Shown in pieces: positions 1 to 11,136 of a stretch of DNA of 64,000 bases (its first letter is position 1; every line of letters starts with the position of its first letter). This stretch comes from Euphorbia lathyris (Eukaryota; Streptophyta; Magnoliopsida; Malpighiales; Euphorbiaceae). The position numbers and the translations under genes were made by a program. The DNA is taken from the NCBI RefSeq assembly GCF_963576675.1, contig NC_088913.1, positions 74,585,001 through 74,649,000 of the forward strand, written 5' to 3'. Below the pieces are notes generated by a model. That model saw only the letters and a list, made by a program, of their open reading frames with translations. It did no database searches and had not been told where the DNA came from.

Positions 1-272
1 TTCAATGGGTCTTATGAGATAGTGTTTAATAAGCATACACGATAATGTCAAACATTTTGTCAGCATATCATCAACAAGTATTATAAACAGTAAACACAGT
101 TGATGTATTTGAAGATACATAGTAGCCTAATACTCAGCATCATATAAAATAACTCAGGTTTGAATAAAAGATGCAAGTATTGAAATAAAGTAGTCAGCAT
201 ATACAGCAAAAAGGTAAGCAAAAAGAAACATAGAAGGTACAAAGTAAAGAACAAGACTGTGTTAGCCTATTT
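1..272 (-). other. Sequence downstream of the copia third ORF
   Basis: AT-rich, with no ORF and no LTR match. It is presumably the untranslated region before the element's missing 3' LTR. It contains several CAGCAT words like the rest of the element. Confidence 0.4.
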
Positions 273-3095
273 CTATTTCTCCTTCTTTTGCTTAGACTGA
301 CTACTTCTAGCAGCCTCCTGCTGAGTTCTAGCTTGTTCTTTCTCCCCCGTTTTGTCAGCATCGGGAGGAGGAGGAATTCTAAAGGAGTCGGTTAAGACCG
401 CGACGGTCAGTACGGCAGACAGCTCCTTAAGCTTATCGGCGCTTTCATTGATGCCGTCGAAGACAACAACGCCTTCATCCAAGACATCTTTAGGTATACC
501 GAGTTCAGCTACGCTGAGCATGCTCAGTATGTAGGCTTGAGATTTACCCACCCAAGCAATTGTATCGGACAGTGCAGCAAAAACTTGATGAAATGTCTTC
601 TGCAGGGCTGAGTCATAATATTATCGCTGGATGTTGTAATGACGCACATGGGTGAAAGTCTTTTGGGTAGTGACCAGTATCTCATTCTGCTTCATCTGGT
701 CAGTGTCCATCTCTTGCTTATTCAAGTTCAGCAAACGAACGACTTCGCTAATTTGCTCCACCGAGCATTGAGAGTAGGAAGCCAGCTGATGGTTGGTCTT
801 GTTTTGCTCAGTGTGAAGCTGGGCAAAGAGCATCTTAACTTCAGCAGAAGTTGCATATTGAGTGTTTGAAGTTGACAAGGTCTGGAATTGTTCCTGAAGA
901 GTGTTGAGATGTTGAGCCATTGTCAGGTGGATCTCAGCCAGCTTTGTTATTGAGTCCTGCTTGGGCTGTTGTGTTTGAATGGAGATCATAACACTTAGCA
1001 GATCCTTCAGTCCTTTAACTTCATTTAAGAGCTGAGTGACTTAGGACAGCTGAGTTGACTCATTGTTGGTAGACCCAGCAGTAGGTTCAACATTTTGATG
1101 AAGATCCTTGATTAATGACTGCACCGAGTTGATGAGTTGTCTACCAGACTCGGTGGCATGCAGATAGCTGAGTGAACCTTCATCAGGTTGCCTAGTTTCC
1201 TCAGTGTGACCAGTTGATGGAGGAGTTGGATTTTTCTCAGGGACGACATGGTCAGTGACTGGAAGGGGGTTGTCAACCTGCACCTGGTTCTCTTGTAGAG
1301 ATGATTGATCGACAGGAATGATTGTTGGTCCAGAAGTATGCTGACTGGGTTCAGTAGTGGCAGCAATATCCTGAGTCAGCATAGTGCTTGGATCATCAAC
1401 GTTATCGAGAGCTTGCTCGGTTTGGCTTGTAGGGTTGGCAGAAGCATTCAAGTCGGCGTGTTCCTATAGTGGAAAAACAGAGGCTTGCTTTTCACGAGAA
1501 GCTGACAGAGAAAAAGGAGTTTGTTTACTGAAAAACTTCAGCTTAAACGAAGAAGGATCTTTGGTCGGCTTTTGAACAGGAAGGTCAATGACAGTTGTCT
1601 GACTTGCCTTTACTAGTCTTCTTCTTCTAGGAGGTGTAGGGTCAGCTGGGATAGACTCTACTGAGTGAGGAGGAGAAGTCTCTTCTTGATCAGCATTGAG
1701 CTGGTCAGCTTGTTCGCGTTCTTCATCTGCAGCCAACTCAGTATTAGTTGGGTCAACAGCTTCCTCTTCACTGGCTGTCTCCTCAGTGTCATCCTGACCA
1801 CTTTCTTCTTCCTCCTGTTGATCATTCCCTTCATCTTCTTCTAGCTCTTCTTCAACCTGTGTGATGAACTGATCATCCAGTTGTACATCATCTTCTTGAT
1901 GCTCAGATTCAGTTCCCTGACACTGTGTGAAGTGAGAGTCACTGGGATTGATGAAGTCAGTGGGGATAGCATCAATGGGGGTCAGCTCTGAAGACTTCTT
2001 CTTTTTCAGAGGTTGCTCATCATCATCCATTCTTTCTTCTGTATCAGGCTCATCTTGCCTACTTCTCTTCTGAGCTGACTTAGGTCTCTCCTGACCTTTT
2101 TGAGCATCTGACTTCAGCTTCTTGGCCGGCGACTCAGCATCTTTCGAAGGAGTCCCAACAGCTGGAGCCTTTGTTCTTTTGCCCTTCTTTGGGACAGTCT
2201 CCTCAGCAGGCTGATCACCACCTTTGGCTTTCTTAACCGATTGGTCATACTTCAAGGCACGCAGCGCAGCAGCTGTTACCTCAGAGCCTTGGGCCTCAGT
2301 TTCCTAGAATAGGTCAATCTGATGGTCTATGAGGATTCTGGTTATGAGTGAGCCTAGCTTTAGAGTTCCAGTGCTCCTTTAGAAGCCAACAATTAAGAAA
2401 ACTGGCATATTAATGGGCTTATAAGTCAGCATGTGCCATATGAAGCACTGCTCGAAGTTTGTCGCTGAGCTGGTGCAATTTATCTTTGGGAAGATATAAT
2501 TGGTCAGCAGGTAGTGTGCCATCTTTTGGTGCTGGCCCATTGAGGAACTGGAGATTTCTCCAGAATGGCCAGAGGGCTTGCAGAAGGTGGCTACGTACCC
2601 AGTTCCTTCATGATCACCAGTTCTCCTTAGTTTTGTCCCTTCATTCTTTAATTTCAGCAAGTTGGCAAGGTAGGTAGGGTTGATAAAGATTGTTTTCTCT
2701 TTTACCACAGTTACTAGGTAGTCCTGGTTATCGTCAGCAACCCGCAGATTATGGCAGAATTCCCTTACTAAGTCAGGGTAAGTTGGATCTCTGATTGAGA
2801 ACAGCTCGGTCCAGCCATTCTTCGATATCCATTCACAGAATGGTTGCTCGGTTGTTACGAAAGCCTCAGAGAACTATCTTGAGAAGTCTATCTTGCATTC
2901 TCTAACGTCTTCGAAGACCTTAGTATAGGTTCTGACTTTGGTCGGTTTTCCTTTAGAGGAGGTGGCTTGGCCAGCTTTGCCTTTGCTCGGTGTAGTGGCC
3001 TTAGTCGTTTCAGGCGGAGTGGAATGCCTGGAGGGCTCATCGGAACTGGTCTTAGAGTGACCGGCACCGGAGATGTTCACGGAAACCTTAGTCAT
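273..3095 (-). pseudogene. Third ORF of the copia element (941 codons, six in-frame stops)
   Basis: One reading frame runs from the ATG at 3095 to the stop at 273-275 without a frameshift, interrupted by stops at 2874 (TAG), 2379 (TAA), 2304 (TAG), 1464 (TAG), 1041 (TAA) and 621 (TAA). It is in a different frame from the end of pol and 500 bases away. The protein has a Ser/Thr/Lys-rich N-terminus, a folded-looking segment at residues 75-240 (with PDLVREFCHNL and FINPTYLANLL) resembling the plant-specific 'putative plant transposon protein' family, an extremely acidic Glu/Asp region (residues 330-480), a Gln/Thr-rich coiled-coil-like region, and a basic tail (SSQSKQKKEK). No signal peptide or membrane segment is seen, so an envelope role is not supported. 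The function is unknown. Confidence 0.75.
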
Positions 3096-3598
3096 AGTTT
3101 CTGAAAGGGATTTGGAAGTTTTGAGAGTTTTTAGAGAGAAAATGCTTATGCCAGAGAATTCGGTAAGTGTAAAGAGATAAAAACGGGGATTTGCCCATTA
3201 TTTATAGCTGTGAAAGGTGGATCTTATCGAATCCATGTGTCAGTTTTGCCTTGGGATTGTCAACCGACAATGATCTTGGCTTTTATGACACATTCGGCGC
3301 ATACGTCATCCTAGGTGGCTATTCGCATGCTTTAGCATTAAATGCAATGAATCTTGTACTCAGCGTTTAGAATTCTAAACGTTCTATATTCTGAGTAGTC
3401 AGTTTTATACAAACGGATGGTTTAAGTAGTTGGTTGCTCAGTTTGAGATAACTACTCAGTGCGCATATTTGCTCAGTATGTGATTTTCATTCATTTAGCA
3501 TTAAACACTCAGCATACATCTATCCACTCAGCAAGTAATAACATAAGTCATTCAGCATGGTAATTCACTCACCATGAACATATATTAAGAGCTGGAAT
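3096..3598 (-). other. Spacer between copia pol and the third ORF, containing a putative promoter
   Basis: About 500 bases without coding potential. It is rich in the words CTCAGC, CAGCAT and CTCAGT. A TATA box lies at 3200-3207, and a TGACGT-type (bZIP-like) motif on the minus strand at about 3303-3312. No LTR or polypurine tract is seen here, so the third ORF belongs inside the element. Confidence 0.6.
3200..3207 (-). promoter_or_regulatory. TATA box upstream of the copia third ORF
   Basis: The minus strand reads CTATAAATAATG, a canonical plant TATA box, 105 bases before the ATG at 3095. It would place a transcription start around 3170 and a leader of about 75 bases. Confidence 0.6.
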
Positions 3599-6500
3599 TT
3601 ACTGAAGAGGATTAAACATACCAATGGCTTCTCTCAGTATGCTGAACTGCTCATGAGCCAGTGGCTTTGTGAAGATATTCGCAAGCTGCTCATCCGTTGG
3701 GACAAAGGTCAGCTTGATCTCACCTTTGAGTACATGGTCTCTAATGAAGTGATGTCTGATGCTGACATGCTTCATCCTACTGTGCTGAATTGGGTTCTTT
3801 GATAGATCAATTGCACTTTTGTTGTCACACCTGGCCTCAATTGTCTTTGTTTAAACACCATAGTCTTCAAGATGTTGCTTAATCCAGAGGACTTGAGCAA
3901 CACAGTGTCCAGCAGCAATGTACTCAGCTTCAGTGGTCGACAAGGCTACTGACGCCTGCTTCTTGCTGAACTAGGATACAAGACAGCTTCCTAGGAAGTG
4001 GCATCCTCCAGAGGTGATTTTTCATTCAAGCTTGTCTCGTCCATAGTCAGCGTCAGTGTATCCAACGAGTGTAAAATCATGAGTGTTGGGATACCATAAA
4101 CCTACGTTCACTGAGCTTTGCAAATATCTAAGAATTCTTTTTACAGCTATGTAATGAGATTCCTTAGGGTTAGATTGATATCTAGCACAGTAGCATACTG
4201 AGAACTGAATTTCCGGTCTACTCGCTGTTAAGTAAAGTAGAGAGCCTATCATACCTCGATACAATTTGCTGTCTACCGACTTACCATTTTCGTCAGCACA
4301 AAGGACAGTGTCAGTGCCCATAGGAGTAGATATTGGCTTGCAATTTTCAAGATCATATTTCTTCAATATCTCCTTGGCATATTTAGCTTGACTGATGAAG
4401 ATGTCATTTTTCCCTTGTTTGATTTGAAGTCCAAGGAAGAAATTGAGTTCTCCAATCATTGACATTTCAAACTCAGTCTGCATTTGCTTGCTAAATTCCT
4501 TGCACATTGACTCATTAGTAGCACCGAAAATAATATCATAACATATATTTGAGCCAGCAGTGTGTCTTTACCCTTTCTCTTAATGAATAAGGTTGTATCA
4601 GCTTTGCCTCTGACATAATTTCTAGTCAGCAGGAAACTGGTCAGCCTCTCATACCAAGCACGTGGTGCTTGCTTGAGGCCATACAGAGCCCTTTTGAGTT
4701 TATAAACGTGGTTTGGGAATTTAGGATCCTCAAACCCTGGAGGTTGATTAACATAAACTTCCTCGTTTATAACTCCATTAAGGAATGCACTCTTAACATC
4801 CATTTGAAACAGTTTAAAGTTCATATAACTTGCATAAGCGCATAAAATTCTAATAGCCTCTAGCCTTGCCACTGGGGCAAAGGTCTCACCGTAGTCAATA
4901 CCTTCTTGCTGACTGTAGCCCTGAGCTACAAGTCTTGCTTTGTTCCTGACTGCATTTCCTTGCTCATCCAGCTTGTTACAGAAGACCCATCTTGTTCCAA
5001 TGGTCTTCTGACTCCTTGGATGTGGCACTAACTCCCATACATCGTTTCTTCTGAATTGGTCAAGTTCCTCTTGCATTGCGCTCATCTAGAATTCATCTTC
5101 CTCAGCATCAACGAAGTTCTTTGGTTCCTGAACTGAGATGAAGGCTACGTTGCTGAGGTATCTCCTGAGTTGGTTTCTTGTCATTAGGGTATTCTCAGCG
5201 GCATTAAGAATAACACTCTCTGAGTGTCCTCTTGGTATCCTTATCTCCTTTGGTAGATTGATGTCTTGTGCTGTCTGTGTTTCAACAATCTTTGCAGGTG
5301 TAGACTGGTCAGTGAAAACAATTTGAGGTTCACTTTTACCTTTGGTCAGCCCTTGAGGGAATGACTCAGCGGCTGTATATTGATCAGCGGGTGCTGAGTG
5401 TGGATCATCCTCGATCAGCGGCTGATATCTTCCTGTAGGGTTAGTTTCGTCGAACTCAACATGTACTGACTCTTCTAAAACGTGAGTTCGTTTATTTAAA
5501 ACTCTGTATGCTTTGCTGTTTGTTGAGTAGCCTAAAAAGATAGCTTCATCAGCTTTTGAGTCAAACTTAGCTAGGCTATCTTTGGTGTTTAAAATAAAAC
5601 ATTTACAGCCAAAGGCATGAAAGTATCCAATGTTGGGCTTTCGTCATTTCCAAAGTTCGTAGGGGGTTTTCTTTAGTATAGGTCTAACAAGATCCCTATT
5701 AAGAATATAGCACGCTGTGTTAACAGCTTCTCCCCAAAAGTACTTTAGAAGCCTATGCTCACTCAACATTGTCCTGCTATTTCAACCAAGGTTCTGTTCT
5801 TCCTTTCAACAACCCCATTTTGTTGAGGCATTCTAGGAGCAGAAAAATTATGGTCAATGCCGCTGGCTTCACAGAATTCAACAAACTGTTGGTTTTTGAA
5901 TTCTCCACCATTATCACTTCGGATGTGAGCCAATTTTAGGTCTTTATCATTTTCAAGTTTTCTAACCAAATTTGAAAATGTCTCAAAGGTCTCATCCTTG
6001 CTACTCAGCAAGATGATCCAAGTGTACCGAGAAAAGTCATCTACAATAACCAAGGAAAATCTTCTTCCACCCAGACTCAGCGGCTGGACTGGACCGAAGA
6101 GATCCAAGTGTAGTAACTCTAACGGACGCTTAGTTGAGACAATATTTTTACTATGAAAAGATTGTTTGGTTTGTTTTCCAGCTTGGCAAGCGTGGCATAG
6201 TTGATCTTTTTGAAATTTAAGTTCTGGCAGTCCCTCAACCAATTGCTTTCTTGCTAATTTGGCCAGGAGGTCCATGCTTACATGACTAAGTCTCCTGTGC
6301 CATAGCCAGGAATTTTCTTCCTTTGAAACTAAGCATATAATTTTTGAAAACTTTTTCTCTAAGTTCAGCATGAAGACATTATCAATGCGAGGGGCAGTTA
6401 AAATTAACTCATTAGTTTTACCCTCGAATATTTTACATCCAGTGTCATCAAATATAACTTTTCTCCCATTGTCACATAGCTGAGCTACGCTGAGTAAGTT

Positions 6501-6789
6501 ATATTTGAGTCTGCTGACTAGGGAGACTGACTCAATAGTAGGATTACCTCCAATGGTTCCTGACCCTACTATCTTACCCTTTTTTTGTCTCCAAAACTTA
6601 CGCTTCCTCCTCGTTTACGCTCGAATGTGATGAACTGAGTTTCATCACCAGTCATATGCCTTGAGCATGCGCTGTCAATATACCACATCTTTGACTTCTC
6701 AGCACATCTCAGGCTTACCTGCAATGTAACTAGTTACTCTTAGGTACCCAAATCTTTTTGGGTCCTGGCTTGTTAGGTTCAATAGGTAA
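3599..6789 (-). pseudogene. copia pol: protease, integrase, reverse transcriptase, RNase H (broken)
   Basis: The polyprotein would cut itself, reverse-transcribe the RNA and integrate the cDNA. Protease: YIDSACSRHMTGD near 6650-6690. Integrase: the HHCC finger region and core at 6371-5763 with LDLFGPV, SDNGGEF and PQQNGVVERKN. A single-base deletion near 5775 shifts the frame just after VEIA. Reverse transcriptase: 5085-4456 with TRWVFCNKLDEQGN and YGLKQAPRAWY; an upstream TAG at 5086-5088 replaces a Trp codon. The catalytic YVDD motif is destroyed by one missing base near 4538-4541, after which the frame continues at 4507. RNase H runs to the TAA at 3599-3601 ([11 protein letters not shown]) with further stops, for example at 4022. 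The copy cannot be functional. Confidence 0.9.
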
Positions 6790-8471
6790 AGCATCATATT
6801 TTATTTTATGGCGACATACTTGGACAGTATGGCCATTCTTTCCACAGAAGTCACAGCTGACCTTCCGTTTAGGATTTCTCATCGACTAGTCAGCACCCCA
6901 GTGCTGAGCGTGCTAGCACACCTTTGTCGTGTGTCCTTTCTTCCCACAGAAGTCACACTGGACATTCCGCTGAGGATTCCATCTCTGCTGACCAGCACCT
7001 CGGTACTGAGTATCAGAGGAATATTTCTTTTGTTTGGAACCTTTAGTTGGTTCTGGATAGTTGTGACGTCCTTTCTCAGTTTCTTAGAATCTGATTGGAC
7101 TTCAGAGACAGACTTATGTATGATCTCCATGTTATCATGCAAAGTTGAGTTGTCCTGAAGAAGGAATCTGAGGTCACTCAGCTTGACCTCTTCAACCTCG
7201 TCACAACGCCTGCTGAGTGCTCTAACTTTCTTATTACACTTTTTGACAAGTGTGTAGAGGTCACTCAGGGCATTAGCCATTTCATTTCTGAGCTGGGGAA
7301 GTGATATTACCTCATTTGATTGCTCCTCATCGTCAGATGCAATGGAGGGGTCAGCATGCTCAGAGACGCACGGCTCAGCAAGTTCGTCAGCCATAAAACA
7401 GATATTTGCTGACTCAGTGGCATCAGCTTCTGATGATGAAGACTCATCACTGTCGCTCCATGTTGCCACCATTGCCTTTTTACCGTTCTTCCTTTCTTTC
7501 GTCAGCGTGGGGCAGCTTGACTTGATATGGCCAGTTTGATGACATTCAAAGCATGTAAAGGGCTTTGAGTTGTCCTTCTTGTATTTGCTGTCGCTGGACT
7601 CAGCTTTATACTTATCAAACTTTCTGTAAGGCTTCTTAGAATATTTGTCATTCTTTCTGAACAGCCTTTTCATCTTCCTGGTGAACATAGCCATCTCTTC
7701 ATCGTCTGTTGAGCTTCCATCAGTGGAGTCAGCTTTCATGACAAGAGACTTTTGCTTCTTGTCTTCATACTTTTCCTTCACCTCGAAATTCTTCATCGAG
7801 ATCTCATGGGTCAGCAGTGAGCCGATGAGTTCATCATACTTATAGGTGGTTAAGTCTTGAGCTTCCTCAACAGCGGTCTTCTTTGCTTGCCAGTTTTTAG
7901 GAAGAATCCTAAGAATCTTTTTGACTTGTTCTTCCTCAATGAAGATCTTCCCAAGTCTCTTGAGCTCGTTGATGATGTTTGTAAACCTTGCATTCATGTC
8001 AGAGATTCCTTCATCATCGTTCATCTCGAACAGCTCGTATAGTCTCATCTGCTGGTTCACCTTGGACTCCTTCACTTTGTTGGTTCCTTCGTAGGTGACC
8101 TCCAGCTTCTTCCAGATCTCTTGCGCTGACTCACAACCTGATATCTTGTTATATTCTGCAACATCAAGCGCACAGTGAAGCATATTTATAGCCGAATCGT
8201 GATTTTGTAGGTTCTTAAGATCATCCTCTGTCTATTTGGCCTCAGCTTTGACAACTGTTTGGCCAGCCACAACTTCAACAGGAACAAATGGGCCTTGGAC
8301 TATTGAAAGCCATGCACTCATATTTGTTGCCTGAATAAATTTTTTCATCCTATTCTTCCAGAAGGTGTAGTTAGACCCAAAGAATAGGGGAGGCCAAGTA
8401 ATGGACAGCCCCTTAGGTAAAATCTGAGTTGTCTGGTTTCCTGGGAGAAACCGAGTGCTGTTTTCAGCCAT
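6790..8471 (-). pseudogene. copia gag polyprotein with UBN2-type domain and three zinc knuckles
   Basis: This is the structural nucleocapsid protein of the copia element. The start at 8471 (MAENSTRFLPG) lies about 50 bases inside the primer binding site. An in-frame TAG at 8232-8234 splits the frame, which then continues to about 6879. Visible parts are the N-terminal FWKNRMKKFIQ segment, the gag core (EIWKKLEVTYEGTNKVKESK), a CCHC knuckle CFECHQTGHIKSSC near residue 310, a long acidic Ser-rich and coiled-coil-like stretch, then two further near-identical knuckles: CDFCGKKGHTTKVC (about 6930-6975) and CDFCGKNGHTVQVC (about 6812-6855). The last knuckle lies beyond a frame break. Three knuckles are more than the usual one. 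Confidence 0.85.
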
Positions 8472-8519
8472 AGTGAGGATCAGCTCAAGGTAGTTAAACC
8501 TTTCACAGTGAGATTTTAA

Positions 8520-8531
8520 GCTCTGATACCA
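8520..8531 (-). other. Primer binding site, tRNA-iMet type
   Basis: The minus strand reads TGGTATCAGAGC, the standard copia primer binding site complementary to the 3' end of initiator tRNA-Met. It fixes the element's orientation and the LTR end. Confidence 0.92.
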
Positions 8532-8533
8532 CT

Positions 8534-9210
8534 TGTTGGTCCCTTATAACGTAACAAGTTAGTTCCAAGGGGGGGGGGGGATAGGAACTATTTAAAATTT
8601 AAGTACGTTAAGGCTGACTTCTTTTTCTTTGAAAAGGGATTACACAGCGCGCTGAGTAAATAAGACACTAGCTTAGTCAACTGGTGACTAAGTCAGCTTC
8701 TTTCTTTGAGTCAAGAGATAGCACTTGAGTCTATTCCTTAACTCAGATACTCAATACACACAACTCAGCGTGACCTCTTTACTTGGTCAGTATTGTTTAA
8801 GCAAGCAATATATATTAAGGAGTTTAAGGTTAGAAAGATGTTACTCAGCAGATTTATCCTGGTTCGGCCTCTAAGCCTACGTCCTGTCCCCGGAACACGT
8901 TTCGAGCTTTCGAATTCTCTATTGGGCTCTTTAACGGTAGAGCATCAAACCTTTTACAACTTAGAAGCTGAGTATAACAAGAGTACCTTCATCTATACCT
9001 CTACTCACTCCTAATCTCTTGCTGAGTACTTGCTGAGTACTATAACCGAGTACTCAGCCTGTCCTTTCTAATCTCTAGAAATGATAAAGATTTGAAATAC
9101 TTTATCTGGAAGTTGTTCTTGCTCAGCTGCTGTCTTTATGTCTCATTAACAATTTAACTCAACATTGAACAAACACATTAGTGTAATAAATCAAAGCATT
9201 TAAACTTAGT
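8534..9210 (-). repeat. 5' LTR of the minus-strand copia element (outer end approximate)
   Basis: The inner boundary is set by the primer binding site: two bases beyond it the plus strand reads TGTTGGTCCC, which is ...GGGACCAACA on the element's strand, the usual CA end. The outer boundary is a guess near 9150-9250. A G-run sits at 8571-8580, and the segment 8855-9050 contains repeated CTGAGTAC words. Confidence 0.6.
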
Positions 9211-9284
9211 GTGTTTAGAATATATTTAATTTTACTTAAATAATTTTGTCAAATCAAAATCATGTGGAAAGGTGTTTCAACAAA

Positions 9285-9775
9285 CTTTACCCATTTAACA
9301 TTATGGCCACTGAACTTCAATTCTTAACAGTATGGCAACTAAACTTTACACTTTTTAACACCGATGGCCACTCAACACCTCAAAACGACCGTTAACGGCC
9401 TAAAAATAAAAAATCTGAAGCGTTAATGATATTCTAAGGAACTTTAATCCATGAAAATTTTCGTTTTGAGATCATTTAGGTGTTGTTTTGTTAGGAGAGA
9501 GAGAGTGTGAAATTTTAGAAAGACAAAGCTCCAGAATTGTGATTTTGGAAAATAAAAAATATGGTTCCATGGTAAATGTCGTTCTGAACAACTTTAGTTA
9601 TTGAATATTTTCATTTTGAGGTCGTTAACAGTCATTTTGAGGAGTTAGTTAAAATTGAGTGGCAACCGGTGTTAAAAAGAGTAAAGTTCGATGGTCATAT
9701 CGTTAAGAATTGAAGTTTAGTGGCCACAATATTAAAATGGATAAAGTTCAGTGGAGACATGGGTGTAATTTACCC
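9285..9775. mobile_element. Mutator-like foldback MITE (left end truncated)
   Basis: The first about 115 bases and the last about 120 bases are inverted copies of each other; they share the words ATGGCCACTGAACTT, CTTCAATTCTTAAC and TTTTTAACACCG. The right terminus is GGGTGTAATTTACCC. The left arm lacks the outermost about 27 bases, so no target duplication could be checked. It is non-coding. A second partial copy of the same family sits at 27343-27476. Confidence 0.75.
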
Positions 9776-10201
9776 AATAACAGGAACATTAATATAAACA
9801 AGTTAAAGAGATTATATGTAAGGATAATGTACCAAAATAGACGTATGGTTTTTAGGAAAATATCAATTTAGGTTCCACGTATAAAATAGCCATAATATAG
9901 GTTTAATGTTTAAAAAATGTATAAATTTAAACCTCGATAACGGATTACAAGAAGTGAGAAATACCACTTTTGTTGAGTTAAGGGGGTAAATAGGACATTC
10001 TACAAGTTAGGGGGATAAATGGACAAGTTGAAGGGTGAGATATACCACTTTTATGAAGTTAAGAGGGTAAATAAAAAATTCGATGGGTTGGAGGGGTAAA
10101 ATGACCAATTTGAACAAGTTAAAAGGATTGAAAAAGCATTATACCTATTTATTTAGATGAATCTAGTAAAAAATTCTAAGAAGATTTGAATTCGAAACTT
10201 T
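9776..10201. other. Non-coding stretch with imperfect tandem repeat
   Basis: Two imperfect copies of an about 85-base unit (AAATACCACTTTTGTTGAG, then AGGGGGTAAATAGGAC; again ATATACCACTTTTATGAAG, then AGAGGGTAAATAAA) lie at about 9958-10130. No gene is seen. Confidence 0.4.
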
Positions 10202-10219
10202 AAACTTTACAAATCAGTC

Positions 10220-10851
10220 TCTTCCCCTTTGCTCTTCTTCTCCAGTTTCCGCCACTGTCACCATCTCGCTTCCTTCTTTTGTTCAGGTTCCCTTAGAAGA
10301 GGAAGAAGGAAGATTGTCTTCCTTCTTCCTCCTCCTATTTATATTTTAATCTTTTTTTTAGCTTCAGTTTTGTCTTTTCTTCCTAGTTTGAAGTCTATAT
10401 ACTTTCTCGAATCTCTTTTCCGTCAGATCTACACCTGTTAGCTATACTTTTGTCGTTTCTTCTTTTTTCGGTCTTAGCAAGAGCGGAAAAAGTTCATCTT
10501 GTCCGCAGATCTAAAGATCTGCGTGGTTGCAAAAAAAAGAAAGGACTCAGATCCGAATGTCCGGAAGAGGCTAGATGATGAAGAATGGATTACAGCTGTT
10601 TTTCGATGGGATTCGACTTCCGAGAAATATATGATTTCTATTTTGTTGTATTTGTACCTTTTATGGTTTTTTATTGCTCTTTGTAGTCTTTTTAATGCTT
10701 TTTGTAGTCTTTTTCTTACTTTTTGTAGTCTATTTTCTTCCATTTGTGGTTCTTATACTGGCTATAGTCTGTATGAATAGAAAATTTTATCGTGTTGTAT
10801 TTGTAATTTGTAATTCTATGGAATGAAATATGGCATTTTTATATAAAAAAA
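10220..10851 (+). mobile_element. Retroposed sequence with poly(A) and 18-bp target duplication
   Basis: The segment ends in an A-tract (about 10844-10853) and is flanked by a perfect direct repeat AAACTTTACAAATCAGTC (10202-10219 and 10852-10869), the hallmark of LINE-driven retroposition. The body begins with a pyrimidine-rich, UTR-like stretch and includes a palindrome CGCAGATCTAAAGATCTGCG (about 10503-10522) and repeated TTTTTGTAGTC words near the 3' end. No convincing ORF is present. It could be a short LINE, a large SINE or a processed pseudogene of an unidentified RNA. Confidence 0.75.
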
Positions 10852-10915
10852 AAACTTTACAAATCAGTCGTTACAACAATAGTAAGGAAATTTTGACCCA
10901 AAATTTATTCATTAG

Positions 10916-10940
10916 TAATATATATATATATATATATATA
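10916..10940. repeat. (TA)n microsatellite
   Basis: About 12 TA dinucleotides in an AT-rich intergenic region. Confidence 0.9.
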
Positions 10941-11136
10941 ATTGAATTATTTTATTACAAAATTAAATGGTAAATTTAGAAAAAGAGTGATATTTCCTCC
11001 TAAATCTATGTCCACTAATCTAGCTTCATAGTTTGGGCCACCACAACCCAAAACCCAGCAAAAATCAACTGGACTTCAATTATTAAATCTTCCCCAACCA
11101 GCAAACCCTTCATTTTCCCTCTCTTTTTTCTCTCTC

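Larger units (their letters stand above)
1..9210 (-). mobile_element. Ty1/copia LTR retrotransposon, 3' end outside window
   Basis: Read on the minus strand, the order is 5' LTR (from 8534 upward), initiator-Met primer binding site, gag, protease, integrase, reverse transcriptase, RNase H (ending 3599), then an additional long ORF (3095 to 273). Integrase before reverse transcriptase is the copia order. No second LTR copy is present, so the 3' LTR lies before position 1. The coding regions carry many in-frame stops and at least two single-base frameshifts, so the copy is dead. The outer limit of the 5' LTR is uncertain because there is no second LTR to compare. A third ORF after pol and a long gag suggest a Sirevirus-like lineage, but that is inference. 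Confidence 0.9.

Noticed and set aside
273..3095. Envelope gene for the copia third ORF
   Set aside because: No signal peptide, membrane anchor or cleavage site is visible; the acidic and coiled-coil composition does not fit.
10474..10780. Overlapping 89- and 93-codon ORFs on both strands in the retroposon
   Set aside because: Caused by a palindrome and repeated TTTTTGTAGTC words; no family likeness.
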